DNA from: Rapana venosa
Taxonomy: Eukaryota > Mollusca > Gastropoda > Neogastropoda > Muricidae
Reading direction: 5' to 3'
NCBI GenBank assembly: GCA_028751875.1
Contig: CM054155.1
Span: 516,472 to 580,471, forward strand
Length of the DNA stretch: 64,000 nt
The translations under genes were made by a program, and so were the position numbers. The notes under the pieces are model-generated. The model worked only from the letters and a program-made list of their open reading frames with translations. It made no database searches and was not told the origin of the DNA. This document shows positions 11,252-24,113 of the stretch, piece after piece. How positions within the stretch are numbered: position 1 is the first letter of the stretch; each line of letters begins with the position of its first letter.

Positions 11252-11926
11252 GGTGGGGGGGGGGGGGGGGGGGGGGCTCCCTCTCAGTCACTTCATAAAT
11301 TATCGTAAAACCCAAATGTAATCTCCAAACAAAAAGTTGTTAGCACCTACCCACTTTTCGTCGGACCATTTTAGCGGGTGGGCAGTTGTTAATTTTGAAA
11401 ATTTGATTTATAAAACTTGGCCATTACTCAAAACCTTGAAAAAATACCATTTTTAAATGTTTTTTTTAAAATCCCAAAAATCTGACCACCTTTATACAAA
11501 TTGTCTTTTCATTTTATCATTCTTGCGTGTACCATTTTCAATTTGTAAAAGTTCCTAAAATTGTCATTTTCAATCTTTTTTAAATTTTTTTTTAATCATT
11601 TGAATATTTTTTTTATTGCAATTAATAACATTCAATAACGAAAGTAAAAATGACCTCTGATGCAATGTAACCATTATGGTGGACGTCACAAATAACTTGA
11701 AATGAAACCATTTTCTTTCTGACATGATTTTAATGATAAAAAGACAATGCTACTATAAATGTGCTTTTTATCCTAGAAACTAGCAATGACAGACGTATTC
11801 TGTCATTGCTTTTTATCAAAGTATCAAAATAAAAAAAATAAATATTGTAAATCAAAAGGCCCTGCAACGGGCAAATACAGACACTTTCATTTTTGGCCCA
11901 GGGTAATTTAAGCACACTCTCAAAAT
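10741..11926. other. Low-quality sequence with G homopolymers
   Basis: Dense runs of A, T and especially G, including nearly uninterrupted G at about 11135-11276. Reading frames made of Gly or Pro across these runs are not proteins. This is the left flank of the noisy duplicate that starts near 11927. Confidence 0.75.
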
Positions 11927-12465
11927 CGCATCCAAAAAGAGGATAAATTGACTGGTGGTCCCACTTTTCAATAGCCAAAAAATGAAAAATCAATGTTAAA
12001 AACTCACTTGGTGGGCCCCAGCCGGGTAAAAATTTTTTTTAAAAACCCCATACTCTAGATTGAACCCATACTTTCCATCCGTACCCAATTTTCTTCAAAA
12101 ATAACATCTAACGGAAAGCAACCACCACACATAAAAAAGCAATGAACTTCGAGTGATGAAACAGCCCAAAAAGGGAAGCCCTACAAAACCGGGCACTTGT
12201 AGCAGAAGATCTTTGAAAAAGGGGCATTATAAAAAAGAAGGAAGCTCAAAACAAGAGATGACAAGGTTCATCAATGTCAAACATCCCTGGGAAAACATAA
12301 AAGGAAAAGAAGAAAAAATCTAAGCCCACTGCACCTTTGGGGGCTGGTCTTTTCTAAATTCTCATGGAAGGGCATAGCCAGAGAACACTCCCTACCCAAG
12401 GCTAAGGTTGGTGTTGGGGTTACTGCACTGTTTGCTTCTAATTCTAGGCCTTTTGCAAAAAACCC

Positions 12466-12467
12466 GG

Positions 12468-12514
<47 letters not shown>

Positions 12515-12587
12515 CGGGGGGGGGGGGGGGGGGGGGGGGGGGTTGGGGGGGGGGGGGGGGGGGGGGGGAAGGGGGGGGGGGGAGGGG
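12466..12587. repeat. G homopolymer block (about 120 bases)
   Basis: Almost uninterrupted G. The same place in the clean copy (23255-23284) has 30 G, so most of this length is probably error. Confidence 0.9.
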
Positions 12588-12830
12588 TTTTGATGATTTG
12601 TGGGCCTCCATTAACCTATTCATTTTAAATGACCGTTATGTATCAAACCAAAAAATTTAAAAAAAATTTTGGGTTTTGCCAAAACCATAATGCAATAAAA
12701 TTTAAAACCCCTTTTAACCAAAAATTAAACTTTTTAAAATTTTTAAAAAAAAAATTAAAAATGTTGAAAAAATAAGAGAAACAAAAAGCTACCTCGTGGG
12801 ATTTTCTTTATTTTAAATCAAATTACAAAT

Positions 12831-12871
12831 TCCTGGGGAACTGTCCGTATTTATCTCCCAATTGTTAAATA
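12831..12871 (-). pseudogene. GPALPP1: Ghost of GPALPP1 exon 1
   Basis: Contains CTGTCCGTATTTATCTCCCA, which aligns to the start-codon region of GPALPP1 at 24074-24113 with several lost bases. Neither the start codon nor the donor is intact. It is part of the noisy duplicate. Confidence 0.7.
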
Positions 12872-13092
12872 AAAGGGAGGCTACTACAGGAAAACCCCAA
12901 AAGCTTTCCCAGTGTAAAAAGTTGCCCCAAAAAAATCAACAAGCTAAACCATTATTAAAATAAACAAAGTTCTTGGGCCACTCTCGGTTCCCCCCTGAAA
13001 TCTCCTGGGAAAAATTTGGGGGGGCCCATTGTTAAAAAATTCCCTTCCCATCTTTTTCAAAACCTAGGTAACTTACTTTTTCAATCAGTCGT

Positions 13093-13189
13093 CCCCAAAA
13101 AAAAATAAAAAGGGAAAGGGGGGTTAAAAAGGAGCAAAAAAGGGAAGGGAATTTCTCAGGAAAAATTCCCAAAGGTGGAAGCAGTCAAG
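13093..13189 (+). pseudogene. PIN4: Ghost of PIN4 exon 1
   Basis: About 97 bases against 127 in the clean exon. The 3' end, with AAAGGTGGAAGCAGTCAAG|GTATCT, matches the clean exon end and donor. The start codon and much of the Gly/Lys-rich stretch are lost to A and G runs. Confidence 0.75.
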
Positions 13190-14789
13190 GTATCTTTTGG
13201 GAAAAAAAAAGGCCATTTTTTTGTGGCACAGAGCAAAACTTGGTATGTTGGGTTTTTTAATTTTTTTCCCAAATTTGCAAGCAAGTAAAAAAATTTTAAA
13301 TCATCCCTGGGGCAATTAAATCTCCGGGAATTGTGGCATCAAAAACCCCTCAAGACAAAAAAAAGCTTATTGTAAGGTTTAAAAATTTTAAAAACAAAAA
13401 TGAAAACCAAAAACATTTAGGGAAAGGGGAAAAAGAATTTTTTTTTTTCACAGTCCCCTTGGTTTCGGTTTTTGTAAATTTGTTGTTTTAGGGAAAATGG
13501 TTTTTGAAAAGGGAACAGTTTGTGTGTGTGTTTAGTTAATCCTTTTATAGTCTCCCCAAACTTTTACTTTCGGGGAAATTTTAGGGGCAAATGGAAAAAA
13601 ATCTAAGAAAAAAAAGGTTTATTTTGGGAAAGTTTAACCATTCCATTTTCCCCCAACAAAAATGCCCACACACACACATAATTTGAACAAAAATGAAAAA
13701 ACCAACCCCAAAAAAACCTTTGATGGGAAAAAAATTTTTTCGCAGAACAATGCCCCTAAAACACCATTGGGGGTGTGCAAAACCCAGCACCACACCATGC
13801 ACCAATTTTTAAAATTTAAATGTTTTTAAAACCCTGAAAAAAAGACCAATCAACCACATCAATTTTTTTTGTTTGCACCCAATAACTTACAAACACGCAC
13901 CCAGAAAAAAAATGTAAAACGGGTTTAAAAAACCAAAAAAAAAAACAACTAAAGACAAAAAATTTTTGGGTTTGCTTTTGCTAATCACGAAAATGGGGGT
14001 TCCCCCAACAACAACAAACAAACAAACGGGGAGGGTAAAAAAGGGCTTGGTTTAAAGCTGCTGACAGAATCATAACTCTTTTTTTTCCCCTTTATTTTTT
14101 AGCAATTTTTAAAAATTTTTGGGAAAGCCATTTTTTTTTAACAAATTATTCCCAACAAAAAAAAAATTTCTTGTTTTTGGGCTTGAAAACAAGGAAAACT
14201 TTTTTCTAAAAAAATATCATTTTCCCTAAAAAAAAAAAAACAACCCCCCTTTTTGAAATAGGTTCAGTGTTCTCCCATTTATTTTGTAAAAATTCCCCTT
14301 ACTAAAGCGAAAAGTTTTAATTTCCGATTATATAATAATTTGGGTTTATCCGGTTCTTTAATTTACCCCAATTTTGTTTTAAAACCCAAATATTTCAAAA
14401 AGAAAAGAAAATTTTTGGGGCCCTTTTGGGGTGTGTTGTAGTTTTCAAAAAAGGGGGTTGTTTTCCCTCAGGGCAGTCCTTTTGATACGTTTTCTCAGTT
14501 TTTTAAAGTTGGTCATCCCTACTAAAAGGGACTTAAAAAACTTTGTTTATTTTAATTATTCATGATTTTTAATGTTAGTTTCTAATTGATAAAATTGTTT
14601 TGAACAAACATCATTAAACCCGTTTTTTGGGTGGCCCTCATATGTGTTTTGGCCACAGTGGGGGGTGCACGCAATTTTTCATCAGCTTACTCTTTGATTT
14701 CAGGGTGTCATCAGTACGAATTTTAGTAAAGCTTATCATTTTTTACTGTTTCAGCAGTTAATTTTATCCTTTATTTACTTGTTTTACTT

Positions 14790-15620
14790 TAAAACTTCAC
14801 CCTTTTGTTTTGTTCAGTTTGTCAACGGTTTTAAACTTCTAACATCATTATTCTGTAACTTATCTCATGTACAATTTATCACACTTTTTTGTTCACTGTT
14901 GCGTCAACGGGTATACTTCTATAACATCATTATTACTTGTAACTTACATCATGTACAATTTCATCCTACAGTTTTGTTCACTTGTCAGTCACGGTAAATT
15001 TTTCTATACATCATTATGTCTTGTAACTTAATCTTACAACTTCATCACACTTTTTTTTCACTGGTCACAACTGAAAAACCCTTAAACATCTTTTATTACT
15101 TGTAACTTTTCACATGTACACTTACACTACAGTTTTGTTACTGTGCAGCAATGGTAACTTCTAAAATAAAATTTTTAAACTGTAACTTATATGACAACTT
15201 AAATTTTTCAACTTTCATACAGTTTTGTTCACTGTGTAGTAAACGGGGATACTTCTATACTCTTATGTACTTGTAAATCATCATGTCAACTTCTCACTAC
15301 ATTTTTTCCGGTCAGTCAACGGGTTACTTCTATACATATTATAAATTGTAATTTATCATCATGTAAAACTTATCACTACATTTTTTACTGGTCGCAACTG
15401 GAACTTCTATACATCATTTTACTTGTAACTTATCATCATGACAACTTCATTCACAGTTTGTCATATTTCAGCAACGTATTTTCTAAAAACATCATTATGA
15501 CTTGAAAATTTTCATCATAACAACTTCATCACTTTTACTGATGAACATTTAAACCCAACATTGTTACCACAAATACCATTAAACTTTTCAACCTTTCAGC
15601 AAACGGGTATAAATGGTTTT
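14790..15620. repeat. Degraded copy of the 88-bp minisatellite
   Basis: Repeats of the type ACTTCTATAACATCATTATT / TTGTAACTTACATCATGTAC / GTTTTGTTCACT recur about every 85 bases with many small losses. This corresponds to 26380-27270. Confidence 0.8.
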
Positions 15621-16157
15621 TTTAAAAAGTGGGGAATTTTTTGAAAGGCAGTTCAGCGAGAAAAAAAATCTGTGTATATTCAGTTGAATTTTTTTCAGTG
15701 TTTGAAATTTTTCAATCAAAATGCCATTGTTAAACATTCACAGCATGCAACATTTTAAAAATTTATACTAGTGTTTTGAAATTGTGATCAGGCTATATGT
15801 TGAATGAAAAACTACAAAAAATCATATCATACTAAAATATATAAATAAATTTTAAATAATTAATTTTTAATTTTAAAATAGGTGTTAAAAGTTGATGGGT
15901 TGATGTTTGCGGCCGCCTTATAAGTTCCCCCTTTACCCAACTGTAAATGGGTACCTCCCTTTAAGGGGCGGAAAAAGCACGAAAGAAAAGGGGGCCAAAC
16001 CCCCCAAAAGGTTTTTGGTAACCAAAGGGTTTTTTTTTTTTTTTGTAATAGAACAAAAAAGTGTTTGTTTTTTTTTTTTTTTTGGTTTTTTTTAAAATTT
16101 TCTTTAAAAAATTTTCGGCCCAAAAAAAACCCCTAAACCCTTTTTTTTTTTTTTTTT

Positions 16158-16256
16158 GAAAAGGCAGTCAAAAGCCCGGGGAACCATAGAGAAACTAAGA
16201 TGGGGTGAAGTTCAACGAAGTGGCCACTCATACATGAGGACAAACACGCTCAGGGG
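16158..16256 (+). pseudogene. PIN4: Ghost of PIN4 exon 2
   Basis: AAGGCAGTCAAAAGCCCGGG, then GTGAAGTTCAACGAAGTGGC and CGCTCAGGGG, match the clean exon at 27975-28094 with several deletions. The 5' part (VRHILCE codons) and the acceptor are replaced by a T run. The reading frame is broken. Confidence 0.85.
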
Positions 16257-16289
16257 AGTCATCGCTGAACCTACATTATACTTTTATTT

Positions 16290-16640
16290 TAGTACATTTA
16301 AAATAAATAAATACACCGCACTCACACCATAGTCCTGATATATATACTCATATGTTTTCGCTAATTAAAAACTAAATCTGACGATATATAGATATATATC
16401 ACTACTTAACAGCTGTTATTTTACTAAAATCCAAAAATGACTAATATGTTTTTTTTTAAAAATAATCAAAAAACTGAAACTTTAAAAAAACACCCAACCG
16501 TTATTCTCAAAACATCCAAGACTGACTAATATATTATATTTATATCACATACTTACACCAGATGTTTTTCCAACATCCTAAAGTGACTTATATATTACGT
16601 TAAGTATCACAGTACTTACACCATCGTTTTGACTAACTCC
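16290..16640. repeat. Degraded copy of the 70-bp minisatellite
   Basis: Recurrent GACTAATAT and CATCCAAAA blocks in the order seen at 28146-28562. Confidence 0.7.
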
Positions 16641-17139
16641 AAAACAACGTTGGATTTTATTTTGTTTATTAATAGACCCTTTTACAAACTTTCAAAAAAT
16701 TCCTCCAGGGTGGAAAAAAATTGGGTGGAAAAACCATTAGGGAAAAAAGACAACTGATTCATTTTTTTTTTGTTTTTGTTCCTTTTCTAGATAACCCTTT
16801 TCTCCCGCAAAAACTGAACGCTCTTCTCCAACCAATTAAATTTGAGCATTACGCTGAAAAAGGGGATTTAGAAAATTGTCATAAAATTTTTATTTTTCCC
16901 AAAAGATTGTTGGAAATTTAGTGGGGATGTTCAAAAGTTTGGAAAAGGGTTAAGCAGTAACAAAAAATGTAGTTTTTAAACCGTTGCTTTTAACCCTCCC
17001 CCACCTTAAAAACCCCCCTCCCCAACTCTACCGATTTTTGGTTTTTGTGTGATCTTTTAGTCTATTTTTACACCTGACACACTTTCTTTTTCACACACGC
17101 TTCAAGATCACATTTATTTTAACCCACTTTTCTCCCTCT

Positions 17140-18060
17140 TAATCAGGGTCCCACCCACCATCAACCTTCGGTGGTACTCATTCGCATCCCGAACATCGGG
17201 TTTTAGCCTCAGAAATCAAATTTTTAATTTTCCATGTTTTTCGCATCAAACACACCTGACATGGGCACAGGAAGAGCAAATTAATTCCCTTCATATAAAA
17301 GGCATTACAAGGCTAACCGAAACTATTTCCCCAAATCAAAGTAATGTTTTGGGACAGGGGCCTTCTTTTTGCAGTCTCTGACTACCAGATAAATTTACAG
17401 GACCCGGGTGTGGGGAAAAAAGGTTTAAAAAAGGGCCATTAGTAATTCTCTAAGTCGAAATTTTTTAATTTAATTCACCTTTAACTCCTTGGGGGGGGAG
17501 GGTTTTGTAAACAAAACCAACTGTAACAATAATTTGCATTAACAAAATATGTTTTCAACAGTGAATTTTACAAAAATAGAAAGGGATATTGCTAAGTTTC
17601 TCTGTCAAAAGAACAAATACAAAAGTGTCCAGGACTTGGGTACAGAATTCAGGGTAGACTTCTTTCCCAATTTTAAAAACTTTGGCATTCCATGTAAAGG
17701 AAACCATCGCCCCATCTTTTCATTTTTTTGTTTACAAAGATGATTTCAGTTGAAAGTCGTTTTCCCACCCGTTTAAAACTGCAATGAATGAAAATACAGC
17801 GAATCAAAAAAATAAGTCAATTGTTGTATCGCAACTCACTAATGTACTTTTCCCCCCTTGAAACATTTTTTTAATTGCGATAAAAATGCATTTAATACTT
17901 CTTTGGGTCTTCTACCATGACTTTTAAAAAAATTTTCCTTAAAGCTTAAAAAAATTATCCTTTTAAAACTTACTGTACAAAATATCCTTTAAAACTTAAA
18001 AAATTACCTTTTAAAAACTTGACTTTTCAAAATTATCCTTTTAAAAACTTTATGACATTA
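17140..18060 (-). mobile_element. Degraded copy of the acidic ORF and zinc-knuckle LINE region
   Basis: Corresponds to 29100-30110. It includes GGGTCCCACCCACCATCAAC at about 17146-17165 and the repeated TATCCTTTTAAAA blocks at 17955-18050. Frames are broken by base loss. Confidence 0.65.
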
Positions 18061-18269
18061 GTCATACACTTTTTTTACAAATCTGTGTTTCCTACACCCA
18101 TTCAAAACCCCGTTTTTTATTAAAATTTTTTTTAATTTTCTTGTCCATTTTGAGCGTACAATTTTACACGGGGAAAGGGGGTGGGCAACTTTTCAAGCCA
18201 GGTACACCACAGGCTGCATTAACAAACTTTCAAGTATATTCAAGTGAAGAAAACTTAGTCCAGATGTCC

Positions 18270-18720
18270 CCTTTCTGTCATCCTATGGAAAGCCTTTACC
18301 ATATTTTCCTCATTCCCCTGCCGCTGCAATTCTTTGTTTAAAATCCTAATTCAACCATCCACCGTTTTCCTCGCTTTTTCTTTTTCGGGCCACGATCGGA
18401 AGACCCCCCCTCTCCCCCCTTTACCAAAACCTTTTTATGACCTTAAAGTAGGGGTCAAGACACATTAATTTTAAACCTAAATTCTCCCTCTTGTTCCCTT
18501 TTATGTTTTTGCCCTGCCCCCAAAACCAAAACCCCCCTCACCCTTTTTTTGGAGGGGATTTGGTGGTGCATGCGAGGTGTGGGTATACGCTTGAATTTTA
18601 AAAGATAAAAAATATTTATTTAACTGGGTCATGTGAATGGTAGGAGAATGAAAACGCTTTGATTTTTTTTTGCAAGATTTGCGCATATAAATTCTTTTTA
18701 TTTTATTATTTTTAAGCCTG
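18270..18720 (+). mobile_element. Degraded copy of an L2/CR1-like LINE 3' end
   Basis: Corresponds to 30355-30830: TTCAACCATCCACCGTTTTC near 18349, the Pro-rich 3' region, and a terminal ATAAATTCTTTTTATTTTAT tail near 18690. Confidence 0.65.
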
Positions 18721-19374
18721 CAGCCCCACCGTGAGATTCAAGACTCAAGAATACTTTTTCTCAACTTAAAAAAAAATGGCATTTTAAAAATTTTAATTTA
18801 ACGAATTATAAAAAATACAGATTAAGAAAAACATATTTTAAAAGCCGACACAAACTACGTCACACACAACCTCACCCACCCACCCCACCACACACACACA
18901 CATACATACACACACACATGCGGTGCCACCACACACCATAAAAAGGTTAAGAGTACAAAACAAAACCACAACCAACAATAATTCAAACACACTCAAGAAA
19001 CATGATTAAAACAAAAGGACAAAATTTTAAAGAACGCTGGGGATATTGTTTTTCTGGTTTTAGTACCGAACCACCTCTTTTATAAGGCAAGAACGTTCAC
19101 ACAATAATTGGAGGGTGGTCTTAAGTCACTTTGCAGTTTTTTAAAAAAATCTTTAAATCAAGAAAACTTGTTTTAGTTTTCACCTTGCTTGGTATTTGAA
19201 TTTCAAGCATGAGACTTTCATTTCACCCAAATTGAAGTTTTACTGTTAAAAATTTAATTCATTTTTGGGTTTTATGATTGAAAGACATTCGACTCTAGAA
19301 TAACCCAATTTTTGGGCAAATCCTCAACCACCTTTAGCTAAAGGAAAAATTTGGGCCACAAAACCATCTAGAGC

Positions 19375-19866
19375 GGGCATGGCACAGCTATAGAATCACA
19401 CAATCAAAAGACTCATCATGGCAAAGGGGCTTTCATCAATTCAAAATTGCAAAAACTAGGGGCTTTTCCCGAGCAGACATAGGAAACAACCAGACTTTAA
19501 AGATGCGTTTAACCTGCTTCAAGGAAATTTTAAAAAAAGGGAAATTTTAAGGGGAAAATTCATTTTTGATAAAAAAAGGACCCCCTCATAACAAAAAATA
19601 AAAAAGCAACGATAGGAGGAAAATTTGCCCCCCTTCCGTTTTTGACACCAGGGCACAAATAAAAATTTACAACAGTTTTTAAAACACGCTGTTTAAACAT
19701 TAACAACAACCTTGGGAACCCCCCCAAATTAAAACCCTGGGCACGAAAATGTACCAAACTGTGCAAAAAAAAACCCGAGAAATGAATTAAAAAAAAAGGA
19801 GGCGAAGGGAAAACATACAAAAAAAGCCCCACAATTAAAAAAGGGGTGAAAAAGCAAAGGAGAATG
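19375..19866 (+). mobile_element. Degraded copy of LINE A, part 1
   Basis: Corresponds to 31560-32081. AACGATAGGAGGAAAATTTG (about 19608-19627) is identical to the clean copy, while flanking codons are shifted. Confidence 0.7.
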
Positions 19867-22138
19867 GGTTAATAATAATAATAAAAATATTGGAATTTTT
19901 ATGCGCGAATCTTTTAAAAACAAAAAAAATCGAACGCTTTCACTCAATCATTTTACAGGGCTGCCTCCCTTTAAAATATAAGAACAACAATTTCAAAACC
20001 ATGCGGGGCTAGCCAAAAGCCCCAAAAAGCAGACCCACACCCCCACCACCACACAAAACACACTCGGAACAAAACTAGAAGGGGAAATGCGTTAAAATTA
20101 GGACAGAATTTGGGGGGAAAATCTCAGGTAGGAAAAAAGTGTTTTAGGCGGATTTGAAGGGACAAGAAGGGTTTGGCGAAGGAAAGAGGATCATTTCCCG
20201 GGATACCAGAAACAGAAAGGACACGGCCAAATGTTTTTTGAACTGGGTTTTTGAAAGCACAAAGTATCGCGGCGAACGAAGGAACGGGATGGGGTGTAAA
20301 AGGAAACAGTTACAGAGATAAAGGGGGCAATTTGTGAACTTTGAAACAAAGGGGGTTGAATTTTTTACTCCGTCTTTTTGAGACAGGGAGCCATGAAGAG
20401 ACGCGAAAGGAGTGAGTTTAATTTTTTTTTTTCTTTAAACCCCCGGGGCTGCAAGGGTTTTGTATGCGTGAAGAGAGTGAAATATGCTGGAGGGCCCGCC
20501 AAAAGAGAATTTCAGAATCTAAACGTGAAAGAATGAGAGTGTGCAAGCTTGGAAGTTGCTCTGACAGTACTTTGGGAAAGGGGCTTGCCCGTAAGATATA
20601 CAAACGGCAGGGCTGGGGGATGAATTTTTTATAGAGGTGTGTTGTCAAAACTACTCCTAAAACTTTACAATTTGGGCAAAGGGAAATGACGTTTTTCCGA
20701 ATTTCTATGAAGTTTTTTCGATAGAGGAAAGTTTATGTTTGGGGCCCCCATGAGCCTGGCCGTTTTAAAACGCATTAAGTTTTAAATTTTTCGATCACCA
20801 GTTTTTGAATGTCTTTTAAGGCATAGGACATATTTTCCGGGGGAAGGCAATTTTTTAACATAAACATGCCTGAAGCTGAGTATCTCGGCATAGAAATATG
20901 AATATGGGGGTTTTATTTTTTGAGATGGGGCAGTGTAGAGAAAAGAGAAAGGGCCCCGGGCTGCCCCCCGCGGGGCTCCACATCCATTTTGACGATTTTG
21001 ATTGAATTTTGTTTCAATAACTTTTTGGAACCTTCTTTAGTATGAAGTAAACCAGGTGAGGGCTGTCCGTTAATACCAACTATTTTGGGGGCGAGAAAAA
21101 AAATTGATGATTATGGTATCAAAGGCGCAGATAATCAAAAGAGTGGGGGAGATTTTTTCCCGCAAAAGCAAATAGAAGTGTATCAAAGTGTGGGCAGGGG
21201 GGTTTCGTCGTGGTTGGCATAGCAATTGAAAAGTGGGAAGAATCATTGGGGAAAAAGGTGACTGTTGAGCTTTTGAGAACGACTTTTTTTAGTACTTTAA
21301 GACAAAAGGGGGAAATTTTTGACAGGCCTAAATTTTTCAAATTTTTGGGTGAGGTCGTGCTTTTTCATAGAGGTGTGACTATTGCGTTTTAAGAGCGATG
21401 GGAAAATTTCCTGACACAAGAATGATTTATATTTTAGTGATATAGGAAAGTTTGGAAGGGATTGGAGAAAACCGGGGCAGATGGGGTCAAGGGGGCAGAA
21501 TTTTTTAGTCATTTTCCCTTTAGAATTTCAGATTTCTTTTTCATTGGGGATGGAAAGGGAAAAGAAAGGAGTGCCAGGAACGGGACAGGAGGGGCAGGCT
21601 GAATTGAGTCGATCCAGTCTTTTAGCGTATTTTTTTAACTTTCTAAAGAAGGGAAAAAAAGATGGGAAATTCAAAGGCGGGGTAGGCAGGGAGTTGTTTT
21701 TTGCAGATCCAAGGAGATTTGAATTTAGGGAAAAAAAAATTTTATGGAGTAGCACGAAACTTGGGGAAGGTATAGTCTGTCTTTTCTGAAGGATTAAGAT
21801 TTACTTTGTTTATTTTTTTTGGAAAAGCTTTTTTGATTTTTGGTTTTTTTACTTCCCCACTGCCTTCTGTGCCGGCGTTTTTCGTTCCTATCAAATTCTT
21901 TGGTTACCATGGCGCCAGGGTCCGTCAGGGAGGGGAAAGGTCAAGGGGGTGCATGCCATCAAGCATTGGGGGAGAATATGTTATATGTCAAAAAGGCGTG
22001 TGGTCAAGGTTTGTGAAAAAAAGTTTGGAAGCTTTTGAAGAAAGGGAGAATTCTAAGGGCCCTTTAAAATTGCGACAGTAAACAAAAATTCTTCTTTTTG
22101 ACAGGTTTTTTGAGTTGAAAGAAAAAATGGGGGAATTC
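19867..22138 (-). mobile_element. Degraded copy of element B
   Basis: Corresponds to 32082-34534. The 3' tail with AATAATAATAATAAAAATAT is at about 19867; the internal L2/CR1-like reverse transcriptase regions follow in the same order on the minus strand with many lost bases. Confidence 0.75.
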
Positions 22139-22669
22139 AAATGCGAACAATAAGATCGTTACTACCAAAAAGCTTTCCAGCTTTTAAAAACCCACCAGCT
22201 CTAAACAAGGAAACCACTACCCCCCAACCCAAAACAGGGAAATGTCTCACAGAAATCAAGATATTTTAAAGGGGACAGAGCCTGCCTTAACTTTCACTCC
22301 ACAGCAACAGTGACCCAAGGTTTTGATGTCCCCCACCAACCCAAAAACACGCTTCCCTCTTCAGAAGAATGCTTTTAAAACCAAAAAAAAGGGAAATATT
22401 AGGGGGGGACAATATGTCTCAAACAGGGCCAGGCGAGGAGAACCATGAAGAGTGTTCCACCATCAGCAATAGACTGGCAGCAGGGAGTGGCCAACACCTT
22501 GGACACAGTCCCTGATTATCACTCTCCCAAAGAAAGGCAACTTACAACTAATGCCAAAACTACCTACCTTTACCCGACAGCCCTCCAACAAAGTCATGCT
22601 CAAAAACCGAACAACTAAAGCCTCAACTAGGAGATCATCAAAGAAGACAGGCAGGTTTGAGCAGGGCGG
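22139..22669 (+). mobile_element. Degraded copy of LINE A, part 2
   Basis: Corresponds to 34535-35113. CTGATTATCACTCTCCCAAA is at about 22511. The copy ends in the FRAGR codons near 22669, where the next unit begins. Confidence 0.8.
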
Positions 22670-22900
22670 ATCCATAAAGAGGATGAAACTTGACTGTGTG
22701 GTCCCAGTCTTTTCAATGAGCCAATAAATGAATAATGCAATGTTCAAACTCACTCTGGGTAGGACCCAGCCAGGGTAAAAATTTTTTTTAAAAATCCCTA
22801 TGACTCATGAGATTCGAACCCATGACTTTCCAGTCCGTACCCAATATTCTTCTAACAATAACAGTCTAACGGAAAGCAGACCACCACATCATAAAAAGAG
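22670..22900 (-). mobile_element. tRNA-derived SINE (family S3)
   Basis: On the minus strand the head near 22885 leads to a consensus-like B box GGGTTCGAATCTC (about 22810-22822). A body follows with TACCCTGGCTGGGTCCTACC and CTGGGACCACACAGTCAAG. A degraded copy lies at 11927-12130. It marks the start of the duplicated unit. Confidence 0.65.
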
Positions 22901-23251
22901 CAATGAACTTCGTAGTGGATGTAAACAGACCAAAAGGAAGACCTAGCAAAACCTGGGCTACTTGTATTGCAGAAGATCTTTGAGAAAGGGGCATTTATAA
23001 ATAAGAAGGAAGCTCAAAACAGAGAGATGGACAAGGTTCATCAATGTCAAACATCTCCTGGGAGAAACATGACAAAGGAAGAAGAAGAAGAAAAGTCTAA
23101 GTCCACTGCACCATGGTGGCTGGTCTTTTTCTGAATTCATCATGGAAGGGCATAGGCCGAGAGGAACACTCTCCTAGTCCTAAGGCTAAGGTTGGTGTTG
23201 TGTTACTGCACTGTTTGCTTCTAAGTTCTAGGCCTATTGCAGACAAACCTG

Positions 23252-23286
<35 letters not shown>

Positions 23287-24073
23287 TATTTTGTGGGTCC
23301 TCATAACCTATAACATTTTTAAGTGAACAGTTAATAGTAACAACAGTTAAGTTTTGGGGGACTTTTGCCATCCATAATTGCAATTGAAATTTTATTAAAT
23401 CTTAGAGTGCTAAAAAAAACCCACCTAAATCTATATCCAAATTTTAAATATATTTCATAAAAATCTAAAAATGTCTTGCCTCTTGCAGACAGACAGCTCA
23501 GGGGAGAGAGACTTGAGCCCTCACCTCAGTCTGGATTACACTGTACAAGCTGATACTCCAAGTCGAAGCCTAACCACTTAACTGGGTATGATCTAGATCT
23601 CTGTATGAGTGTATCTGCCCAAGGTTAGTTACGGAATGCAATGAATTGCTTACGAGCAGGAGTCCCCAAATTCAGGCATTGACCATGTGGGTTTGATAGA
23701 GTTTTGTCCAAATGACACATCCGACTAAGCTACGACACGTTGATTGTCACTGAATGATCGATGTTCTCAATGCTCAGTGACTCGGTCTCCCACCTCGTGA
23801 TCTACCTCCGACCTTACAAAATATGGTGAATAAAATATGGGCAATGTGTTTAAAATAAAATAGTAAACTCAAAACTCAATCAATAAACGCGTGAAATCAA
23901 AGATTTCAACCAGTCCATATGTAACCAACATTAATTAGACATTTTCAACATCAGTCCGGTTCCTCAAAAAAAAATTAAAAATGATAATGAATCAAAATAA
24001 TTGCAGAGCATTATCATAGCTGAAACCTCGTGGAGATTTTTCTTTACTTTGCATCAAAATTATGCATAATTAC
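22901..24073. other. GPALPP1 intron 1 sequence, no exon seen
   Basis: Holds a G tract of 30 bases at 23255-23284 and diffuse repeat-like sequence at 23480-23820. No supported coding sequence. Confidence 0.5.
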
Positions 24074-24113
24074 CTGGTGGAAGCACTGGTCCGTACTGTT
24101 CATCTTCTGCCAT
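24074..24113 (-). CDS. GPALPP1: GPALPP1 coding exon 1 (start codon)
   Basis: The minus strand reads ATG at 24113-24111 and 13 codons, MAEDEQYGPVLPP, plus one base before the donor CCACCAG|GTAATT at 24074/24073. The N-terminal GPxLPP motif right after the start is the hallmark of GPALPP1. The one-base overhang fits the two-base entry of exon 2 at 8570. The three exons together give 501 bases, exactly 167 codons, without a stop. Intron 1 is about 15.5 kb as assembled, but about 10.7 kb of that is the suspected false duplicate. The gene is divergent from PIN4, whose start codon is 300 bases away. Confidence 0.9.

Larger units (their letters stand above)
11927..22669. repeat. Noisy, shortened duplicate of 22670-35113
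   Basis: Feature by feature this block follows 22670-35113 in order: the S3 SINE, the G tract, GPALPP1 exon 1, PIN4 exon 1, the 88-bp array, the SINE-like repeat, PIN4 exon 2, the 70-bp array, the zinc-knuckle LINE, the LINE 3' end, LINE A, element B, then LINE A up to the FRAGR block. It is about 10.7 kb against 12.4 kb because bases are missing throughout, and neighbouring bases are often turned into homopolymers. At 22669/22670 the LINE A sequence stops and the unit restarts. A recent true duplication would not show this error pattern, so I read it as an uncollapsed overlap or alternative haplotype made of poorly corrected sequence. Confidence 0.85.

Noticed and set aside
11005..11315. Gly-rich and Pro-rich proteins over G tracts
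   Set aside because: They only translate homopolymers in a low-quality stretch.
12831..16256. A second, tandem PIN4/GPALPP1 gene pair
   Set aside because: The copies lack intact start codons, splice sites and frames, and carry the error pattern of the surrounding block, so they are treated as ghosts of a false duplicate.
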